Origin: Actinomucor elegans
Taxonomy: Eukaryota > Mucoromycota > Mucoromycetes > Mucorales > Mucoraceae
DNA length: 64,000 nt
Direction of reading: 5' to 3'
Assembly (NCBI GenBank): GCA_026027325.1
Contig: JAMSLZ010000011.1
Location: 310,001-374,000, forward strand
Shown here piece after piece: positions 55,906 through 64,000 of this stretch. Position 1 is the stretch's first letter, and each line of letters opens with the position of its first letter. Under the pieces are notes generated by a model. The model had not been told where the DNA came from and searched no databases. It was given only the letters and a program-made list of their open reading frames with translations. A program made the translations under genes and the position numbers.

Positions 55906-56972
55906 TAACCTAAAACAATAAAGGCAATACAACTTGTTAAACAAATTTCATTTTGTGTATTGCCCATTATTCTAGGCCCCTTTGTCCTAAGTTGAACATA
56001 AGATATATGCAGCATCAGTATTCAGTGGTGGCTTGATATATATATCCATTTAGATAGTTAATAGAAGAGGGTGATCTTGTCTAATAGTATATTGTATTAG
56101 GATATATTTTGGTCCTGCTGATTGCTTGCAACGTATTTGTATAGCTTCTTGGATAATAGCCAAACACAGCTTTTAAATATAAGCTGGTTTGTGTTTACAG
56201 GTATGTAGTCTTTTGTTTCTATAGCTGTAGTTGACAATAAACAGCCATTGTTCTTGGACCTTTCTTATAAATTGGAGAGATTAGCATACACAGTATATGA
56301 TTGTATTATAAGATGCAGATATGAAGCGGTAATTTGAGCTCAGTCATGTAATTGCCGAGCAATAGATATCATTGTTGTTGAACCTCGACTTAGTAACACA
56401 TGAAATAAGCAGGAAATATGAAATATATATGATCATTCTGCGCTGGATCGATTCCGCATTGGGCACTCCAGTGTACTCGTTAATTTTTGTGGACACGACT
56501 TATACCACTACTCGTGTCTAAAATGATTTCCTCCTTCATTGATCACGGTAATTGAAAATATCTTGATGAAATCCTTGAAACATAGAACTGCATTTCTATT
56601 AGCAACAACAACACTTTGAGTTTCAGGAAACATGTATCAATAGATTGTGATTATTTACACTAGACATGCTCAACAACTCTGATTACGCCCCACTTTACAC
56701 TCTGAGAGGTAAGTTTTTTTCTTTTCTTTACAGAGCAAAGCATTTAAAATATACGCTTTTTCATTAAATACATCAAGGGCCCCCCCACTTTAAAAATGCA
56801 TAGGTATATAAGAATATTTACTAGTTTTTCAATTTTATTATTAATATACATTTTTGCTTGCTATCCAAAATAACCATTTGTATTTTTTTTAGCATTCTCT
56901 ATTCTGTCGTATATCTATGATTATACAAACAAGTTTCTTTCATTTTTTTCTCTTTTTTTTTTCCCCATCCGC
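55906..56972. other. 1.07-kb intergenic region
   Basis: AT-rich. A C8 run (56771-56778) is an isolated GC patch. No gene supported. Confidence 0.45.
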
Positions 56973-58083
56973 TTACTTTTTCTCGGTCAAATTATTTTGA
57001 TAGTCATGCAAACGAAGCAAGTTACGCTCCAACATGGCTACAGTAACTTTGCCAACCGAGGGCACAAAGATAGAGGCTTTTGTCTTGATATCATCTTCAA
57101 AATTAGCAGAAGACGAAAAGTTGATGGCAACCACACCGTCCTTCAACAAGGCAGTAGGCATCTTGTATTTGGGAGTAGGGACACCAGTGATAACGACATC
57201 ACATTGAGGTATAACTTGTTCAACAGTAGCGTCGGTATCTTCGACTTTATGTGCAGTCAAATGGATACCAGTACCACGCGTAAAGACTTGGATACCGTTT
57301 ACATCAATGGAATAGACCTTGGCGCCATCGTTGGCAAGCATAGCGGCTAAAGGACGACCAACAATTTCACTACGATTCACAACGGCGATGGTACGGCCAT
57401 ATAAACGGTTGCCATAAGGAATAACAGGGTTATACACACCAATGTATTCGAGGATCTAGTTAAGATACAGAAGGTGAGTGGATGTCCATGCTATTTTTTT
57501 TTTTTTTTTTGCTTTACCTTGACACAAGCAAGAGGAGTACAAGGAATAATACATTTCATGGTCTCGGATTCATCCATGAAACGAATATTGTGATAGACGT
57601 TGTGAACAAACTTGTGGCAAAGGCCTTCAACATCCTTTAATTCACTGACACAACTTTGAAGGTATAAATCCTACATCAACCTATCAGTGATAGGTTCCTT
57701 TCTAACATATATCTTGTTTACTTTACCTGTTTGCTACCAAACACGGGATAATAGACCATGATACCGTTGATAGACTTGTCTTCGTTGGCTTCTGTGATCT
57801 TTTCTTCCAATTCCAATTTGGAGACCTTACGCAGTTCAAACTCGACACCTGTTTCAGCACAAGTCTTGGAGGTCCATTCAGCATATTTAATGGCAGCAGG
57901 ATCTTCGTTAGCAAGGAAACCGACCAACTTGGGACGAATGTTACGTTCCTTGATATCTTCCTTGATTTGGTTTCTATTTGTATAAATAAAGTGTCAACTT
58001 TTTTTTTATTCGTAAAGAAAGGTTTCAATAGCTTACCTGAAGGAAGCGGACACCTTTGAGGCAAGAACGGTTTTGCAAGACAT
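56973..58083 (-). CDS. MTD1: NAD-dependent methylenetetrahydrofolate dehydrogenase (Mtd1 type)
   Basis: Exons 58083-58037, 57973-57727, 57670-57518, 57455-56973 (309 aa). The catalytic N-terminal domain has RPKLVGFLANEDPAAIKYAEWTSKTC and NGIMVYYPVF; IPCTPLACVK follows at about residue 145. The Rossmann part begins YGRTIAVVNRSEIVGRPLAAMLANDGAKVYSID, with VNRSEIVGRP close to yeast Mtd1 rather than the trifunctional C1-THF synthases. It oxidises 5,10-methylene-THF to 5,10-methenyl-THF with NAD+ in the cytosol for purine C1 supply. No formyl-THF synthetase domain is present. A T24 tract on the coding strand ends 21 nt before the ATG. Confidence 0.92.
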
Positions 58084-58104
58084 TTGAAGATATGATATGA
58101 ATGG

Positions 58105-58128
58105 AAAAAAAAAAAAAAAAAAAAAAAA
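58105..58128 (-). repeat. T24 tract (coding strand) at the MTD1 start
   Basis: A24 on the + strand, 21 nt upstream of the MTD1 ATG. Confidence 0.9.
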
Positions 58129-58704
58129 GACTACAGAGATTCAGTTTCGGAGATGGGTTTTATAGTGATCAAGTCCGAAAAAAAGAAAAAGCAGTCTAAT
58201 GATGTATGAGTCGTTCGGTCTTCAGGCTGCATTTACTATGGTAAAAGATCTCTGTAGACTGTTTTTTCAAAGTTTTGATTTACAAGCTGTTTTTTTCTTT
58301 TTCTTCGTTTATTTGAATTATTTACGATAGCTTAAAGCATAAAAGCCTTTCAAGTTGGAGCTAGCTATTTTGAATCCATTAAATATTACTTGATTCGATC
58401 GATGGCAGACCTTCCTTGCTAGATTTTATTACATAGATAACCTGTTATTTCTACAAAATATTTTACAAGAGCATTTTAATGATGACCTTGCAGCTACTAT
58501 ACAATGCAACTGGGCATGTTCATCCATCAAAAAAAAAAAAAGATTACTTGGGTGAGTGATTGAAATTTGATGTGACTCACTCCGCTAGCATTAATTACGC
58601 TTTTGTGTGACAGACCATCTCTTTTTCTATATGCAAAATAGTCCTTGAAGGAGTTTGTTTTATACCCTAGAGAAAGGAAGCTTATAAACCCCTTTTTATT
58701 ATTA
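58129..58704. other. Intergenic region upstream of MTD1
   Basis: No gene; AT-rich with short A/T runs. Confidence 0.5.
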
Positions 58705-60443
58705 TTATTCATCCTGGACCTGTATAATTGGCACAGTGGTTTTTTGTGAAGCGTTGACCAAGCTAATCAGCTCTTGTCTTCTATTCAAACGTTTCAAACG
58801 TCTTTCGTGACCGCCTTCAAACAGTGCCAAACCATGTTCAGTCTGAGGAACCACTTGAGGAATAATTACCGGCACATTTTCACTATCAACAGCAGCTAAA
58901 TTTCAATATAGATTAGCGAAACGGTCGACCCAAAGATTTGAATCCACTTACTGATCGTAAAAAAGCCATCATTTGTGAACTTTATTTCGCCTGTAAGCAA
59001 GTTTTCTAATGTACAACGTCAATAGATGTTCTATAAAGCCATATTAAGAAAGAAAGAAAAAACTCCTTACCTGCTTCAACACTGACATAGACTTCCATAG
59101 AAGAGTTGAATGCTCTTGATACCAACGAACGTATAGTTACGACATCGCCTACTCCAGAGCTTGCTATAAAGTTCAAGCTATCGATACTGTTTATATCGAT
59201 CATGATTAGAATAAAGTGCATTCATTTGCTTCTTAAACTACTTTACCTTGCAGTCAATAAATAAGCTTTTGCAAGTCTGTTGGCGCTTGCCATAGCGCAA
59301 ATTTCCATCCAAGCCATGATTTGGCCACCAAATGTGATGCTTAAGGTATTTGCATGCTGAGGCATGACCAATTCGACTACCTCGGCAAACGTGTAATCCA
59401 TTGGTCTTTCCTTAATCTGCTGCATCATGCGAGGATCCTGTGAAAACCGCCTTCCTCGCTTTCGTAGCAACAAAACCTCTTGCTCCTCCTCTTCATCAAA
59501 TTCCATGGGCGAGCATGGTGAAGAGCGATCTGAAGCAAAATAGCCAGGGTGCCGTTTGATTGGCGCATCAGCATCGGCTTTTTGCCTCAGACCCTGAGAC
59601 CACTCCTTCATTGACTGTCTAATACGAGCATGATCTGGCTTCTTTTGTTTAAATCGTGCTTGACGTCGCATCTCTGCCATTTCGTAACGTTTCTTTTCCA
59701 TGGGCGTATTGGGAATGACTTCGGGTACAGGAATGGCCTTGAACCCAGATAGGACACGACCTAGATGCGTTTTCGCTTCAGGAATAGGGGACAGTGCGAC
59801 AAAGGTAAGATAGGCATGCGCTACAAAGAATCGTTCGTTGGATAATGGTGATTCTGCTTCTACTTTGACACCCACTTCCATAGAGGTTTTCCAGGACTTG
59901 TTGACGGACGCTTGAATGGATACCTACAACAAAGCATGTATAAGTATTATATAGAAATCAATCGAGGCGTAAACTTTACTATGTCTCCCACTTTGACAGA
60001 ATGCAAAAACGCAACATCATCTACTGATCGTGTAACCTGTCAAAAGATGTTATTCATGATATGGTTCTGACCAATGGCTTCTACTGTATTACCGACGGAG
60101 ATACTGCGTGACGTTTGGCTGCTATTCCTGCAGCAATATCAATCCAGCCCAATATTGTGCCAGCATAAGCAAGGCCCTAGTCATCATTAAAAAAATTCAA
60201 CACAACTATTATAATATCATGTTCAGACTTTAATACCTTCATGTTACATTGTGCAGGTGAAATGATTTCAGTCATCGTGATTCGGCTTTCATGAGCTGGC
60301 TTTGCTTCCACACGGACATTGCCTGCCTTGGTATATGGATCAGGAAGTAATCTTTGGAATATGGGCTGCGTGACAAACATTACGCTTCTTATCCACATGG
60401 ATCGTACTGTGTCGAAAGCTGAATCATACAGGCCATTTGACAT
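58705..60443 (-). CDS. Acyl-CoA thioesterase with two hotdog domains
   Basis: Exons 60443-60237, 60176-60105, 60036-59980, 59923-59247, 59186-59071, 58990-58952, 58895-58705 (452 aa, phases consistent). Hotdog 1 (about 50-180) starts TEIISPAQCNMKGLAYAGTILGWID and has the conserved VDDVAFLHSVKVGD strand. Hotdog 2 (about 285-390) has LSITFGGQIMAWMEICAMASANR and VVTIRSLVSRAFNSSMEV. Between them is a charged linker with an acidic run (EFDEEEE) and a basic patch. It resembles the ACOT9/ACOT12-like BFIT acyl-CoA hydrolases that split acyl-CoA to free acid and CoA. No obvious START domain. Compartment unclear: no strong targeting peptide. Confidence 0.88.
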
Positions 60444-61695
60444 GGTTGCAGTTCAAGATAAGGCTCTGTTAGTAATATGCAGAAGAAAGGGAAAAGGAAG
60501 CTGGCCCGTGACTGTGGGACATATTTTACTGTATTTTGCAGTAATGCATCTTCTACCGAAGTACGCGCTTATCTAGTGTCTTGTACTATTTTATTCCTAT
60601 GGTTTTAATTAGTATATATATATAAGTGCGCAATCTACGCAATAGCTTAAATCTTAATATATAGGACTATAGAGATGCATAACTATAAAAATATCGGTGT
60701 TTACTAGCTGTAGTTGAAAGTGAGTCCTCAATCCATTTACATAAAAATTAAGACATTAACGGCATTAAGATTTAAATGGGACTTCAGTAAATGCAATAGT
60801 TTATTCTGAGATAGTTGACCGATAACTTACATTTTGATTGTATTCTATGTTTTTAAATTAACTGGAATTCGCAATTAGAACTGTTATGTCCATTTCTTTC
60901 GTAATCATAGAATGGCAAGCACGAATTTGCGCTCTGCACTGTTAAGGGATTTTGTAAAAAATTGAACACTCTTTTTAGTGTTATAATTTGTGCAGCTACT
61001 AAAAATAAAAAACACATATTATTGGAGTTTTCTAAGGCCTTTTAGCAAAAGTTTATTGTTGTATCTACACTTGAGTTCAAAGAAAAGAATATAGTGTGTT
61101 CTATAGATATCCCGGACTTCAGCTTCTTTTCTTACCTTGATATTATTATAGGTACGGTTTTGTGAATTTGATGACTTTTGTCAGATACCAAAGGCATTGT
61201 TTCTAATCTCTTGCAGTTATTGAAGCGTATCTAATATCCTAACCTAAATCAACATTGATGAATCAGTTGGCTAGCACAGATAGCCCTGTATAGGTTATTC
61301 CAGGAGATGACTTGAAAGTATTTTAGAAGTGAACCTTGCATATTAACGCACTTGTAAATAGTACTATGATAATAGTACTATGATAATAGTTCTTTACAGG
61401 ACAGAGTTGTAATACACGCCACTTGTAATCATCCTTCAACTGACAATGATGTCGTTCGAGATCTAATAATACATTTCCTATGCTCTAACAACATCTAACG
61501 TAATAGTCGCTAGTACAATATATCATTTTAATGACTGATTTGATTATTTCATTAATAAAAAATGAACAATGAATCAATTCTCCATATACGTACTAGTTGT
61601 AAGCAGCCATTATCTCTCATTCCAAAACACATAAAAGGACCCAAAATATGATTAGAATATGTTATCAACCTAAAATAATAAAACAAGCTTACATT
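60444..61695. other. 1.25-kb intergenic region
   Basis: AT-rich with no gene; a 16-bp tandem duplication (AATAGTACTATGATAA) lies at about 61358-61390. Confidence 0.45.
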
Positions 61696-62323
61696 ATGTC
61701 TTCCTCAGTAGTCAAACGGACAGACAAAGATATTCTTCTCGGTGTTGCTTTGCATACCACTAAATCTGCACATTCTCGTATCGCATATTCAACAGAAACT
61801 GTTGCATTGTCTCTTTCACGTAAAGCCTCTAAAAGAAAACTGGACAAGGATGTTGACCCTTCAACTGAAGAAGCCAAGTGGTACGAAAACAAATTGAAGC
61901 AGGCTAAAGAGAAGTCGATTACGCCTGAAATGAATATTGATACACTTCTCCAAAAGTTACAGACCAATTTAAAAGATTCTACACGAATTGACGAAAACGG
62001 TTCGATAGGGTACAGGTTAATAAGAGAAATAAAGAAATGATTTGTGAAAACTATCATGTATTTTTTTCTTGCTTTATACTCAACCTTATTTTTTCAATAG
62101 AATCGAAAACAATAGAAAGAGCCAAACTACGAGTAAGTTGGTGCCTATATGTGCATTGAAAAGAAAGCAATGTCTAAGCGGTATATATTCTTTTCATTCC
62201 AAAATAGGTGTATTGCCCAAAAAAATGCCCAGTGAATATCCACCTACTCCCCCTCGAACACCTGAAGCTGTGCGTACTTTTGCTCTGTCATCTGTCCTGC
62301 GTAAGACGAATCCGATTTCTTGA
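61696..62323 (+). CDS. Orphan 153-aa basic protein with TP motifs
   Basis: Exons 61696-62009, 62101-62132, 62208-62323; phases close to give 153 aa. Hydrophilic and Lys/Ser-rich (RKASKRKLDKD), with a predicted helix (EEAKWYENKLKQAKEK) and a C-terminal PPTPPRTPEAV block that looks like minimal CDK phosphorylation sites. Middle exon is 32 nt. The ATG 61696 is preferred over the in-frame 61648 because composition changes there. No family recognised; a nuclear cell-cycle role is only a guess from composition. Confidence 0.55.
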
Positions 62324-63357
62324 GGATCCTTGGTATCTGAACAGCCCTACCCAAGTCATTTCAATAAGCGAAAATATAGAAAGGAATACAGCATTTCATT
62401 GTGCGAAATATAAGAATACTGCATTTTATTGAGAGTTATTTATTACAGATAAACTATTTTCTAGACTATTCCCAACTTTTCTTAAATACACCCAAGAGAA
62501 AAAAAATATGGCTATGTATTCTGTAATTCAATAAATATAAGTTACTTAGATAGAAAAGGTATCTTGAAAATATCATCGAAATTTAGGCAGAAGAGTAACT
62601 CAGGATTTTCCTTGAGTTCACTTTTTTTTCATCTCTAGATCTCATGCCCAATCTTGGTCTGATGTCGCATCTGATGACCAGCACATGTTCAAAATGGAAT
62701 GCTATACCTAGTAGAATCATTCACTGGCGAAAGTTTGATATGTAGGTAGGTTAGATTTTAGTGAATTCTGTCAAGAAATTTCATTTCATATGATCTAATT
62801 CAATGATCTATAGATCCATGAATCTAATTGTTGTTTAATATTACATTTGAATAATAATTCATGCTCTAAATAAATGACTGTATCTGATAAATCATCAATT
62901 GGACACCAAACCTTTGGTTAAATTAGTTATATAGTTTACATACATTTGTTGAATTATACCAAATGATTGGACTCGATTAAAGCATTGGCTTTAGCGGATC
63001 AGAATTTTTTATATCAAACTAAACCCAAGACACTTTTTAAATTCTGCTATTGCTTTTTTCGAAAACATTGGCTTCTCTTCAAATACACTATTCGATCACT
63101 TTTACCAAAACACAACAACGTGTTCCCGTTCAAGATTAATTAATAGCATTTTGCTACTCTCTACTCTAGAAATAGTGTCCAATCAAAGCACCTTGTGCAA
63201 CTAAGCAATTATAAAAATAAGTCGATTCCGCGGTCTGGTTTGCGTCCGCGGAAATTCCCCACGAGCTTTATCGAAAAAAAAAAATATAAATAATAAAGGC
63301 ACAACGTTTTCTTTTCTTTTTGTCCTTTTTTAATACGCATCATATTTAAAAAATAAA
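62324..63357. other. Intergenic region before GNA1 with an old repeat piece
   Basis: 62637-62730 shares blocks with 52383-52475 (TCGCATCTGAT and ACATGTTCAAAA in the same order). No gene. Confidence 0.45.
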
Positions 63358-63985
63358 ATGGCTGAAGTCTCTCTTTTCGAATCCAACTTGCTCTCGCCTG
63401 AAGTTCAATCTCTTTTACCTCCTGGTTATACCCTTCGTGCTCTTCGTTCCAACGATTATGAGCGCGGTTTTCTTGACGTTTTGACGGTTTTGACCGAAGT
63501 AGGTGGTCATACAAAAGAAGAATTCACAGGTAAATATATAATCAAATCGCGTGGTTATTATCAGATCAAATACGCTAACACGTTGGATCTTTATAGAACA
63601 GTTCAACTACATGAAGAAGCACAATCATGAATGTAAGTTAACAAAGAGATAAAATACGTCCAACGAGAATACTTATAAATTATGCTTTAGATCATACGAT
63701 TACTATTACCGAGGATGCAAAGGATAAGGTTGTAGCAGTTGGTACTATTCTCGTTGAAAGAAAATTTGTTCACAAGAATGGTTTGGTTGGTCATATTGAA
63801 GATATTGCTGTTAACAGCAATCAACAAGGTAAAAAGTTGGGTTTGAGAATCATCCAAGCTCTCAAGTATATTGGTGCTAAGCGCGGTTGCTATAAAGGTA
63901 GGAAGAAAAAAAAAAGACACATAACGCGTTTAAAGACTAACAATACGTGATCCATTGCTTAGTTATCTTGGATTGTTCTGAAAAG
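63358..63985 (+). CDS. GNA1: Glucosamine-6-phosphate N-acetyltransferase, 5' part
   Basis: Exons 63358-63529, 63597-63632, 63691-63897, 63963-63985, then a GTAAAT donor at 63986; the gene runs off the window. The product starts MAEVSLFES..LLPPGYTLRALRSNDYERGFLDVL, continues QFNYMKKHNHEY and then the GNAT core (VAVGTILVERKFVHKNGLVGHIEDIAVN). The acetyl-CoA loop reads NQQGKKLGLRI, followed by ILDCSEK. Gna1 makes N-acetylglucosamine-6-phosphate for UDP-GlcNAc, chitin and glycosylation. Exon 2 is 36 nt. The final exon or exons (FYEKCGF region) lie beyond 64000. Confidence 0.95.
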
Positions 63986-64000
63986 GTAAATTTAGACATT

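Overview
This is nuclear DNA of an early-diverging filamentous fungus, most likely a Mucoromycota (Mucorales-type) species. The grounds are AT-rich intergenic DNA, genes packed with short GT..AG introns (mostly 48-75 nt), short intergenic distances between house-keeping genes, long poly-T/poly-A tracts, and the gene set itself: Bem1, RhoGDI, Rax1, HP1, Htd2 and GLUT-like hexose transporters. No bacterial, CRISPR or phage features were seen. All exon models were built by hand from reading-frame continuity, splice signals and recognised protein families; none was checked by alignment or RNA evidence.

Layout. 0.1-6.7 kb: a complete, recently inserted Ty3/gypsy retrotransposon (LTRs differ only by a 6-bp indel). 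It ends 11 bp upstream of an intron-containing tRNA-Tyr(GTA) gene. On the other side of the tRNA lies a rearranged LTR pair of a second family, containing a perfect 119-bp inverted repeat. 7.9-18.2 kb: BEM1, RDI1 (RhoGDI), a Bax-inhibitor-1-like gene and RAX1, three of which act in Rho/Cdc42 polarity. 18.3-21.7 kb: a UPF0658 Golgi membrane protein and an HP1-type heterochromatin protein. 23.4-35.2 kb, dense core: TMEM19/DUF92 protein, proteasome alpha subunit PSMA4, a 57-aa small gene, UTP6, a CorA-type Mg2+ transporter, MAD1 and HTD2. 35.6-47 kb: one small membrane protein, long gene-poor stretches, and two paralogous GLUT-like hexose transporters (same intron positions and phases). Each of these carries a GTGGGG-containing promoter block whose first aligned base is exactly 203 nt from the ATG. 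48-60.4 kb: an EEP-family phosphatase/nuclease with a C-terminal anchor, BUD32, gamma-tubulin (with an apparent 1-nt frameshift at codons 10-11), an orphan 169-aa membrane protein, MTD1 and a double-hotdog acyl-CoA thioesterase. 61.7-64 kb: an orphan 153-aa protein and the 5' part of GNA1, cut by the window edge.

Functional themes are polarity (Bem1, RhoGDI, Rax1), mitosis (Mad1, gamma-tubulin), chromatin (HP1), ribosome/tRNA biology (Utp6, Bud32, tRNA-Tyr), C1/lipid/amino-sugar metabolism (Mtd1, Htd2, thioesterase, Gna1) and sugar uptake. The most notable signals are the rearranged LTR palindrome at the tRNA, the three frame breaks in the retrotransposon, the gamma-tubulin frameshift, a 29-nt apparent intron, the co-spaced transporter promoter element, and degenerate tandem repeats between the two transporters.
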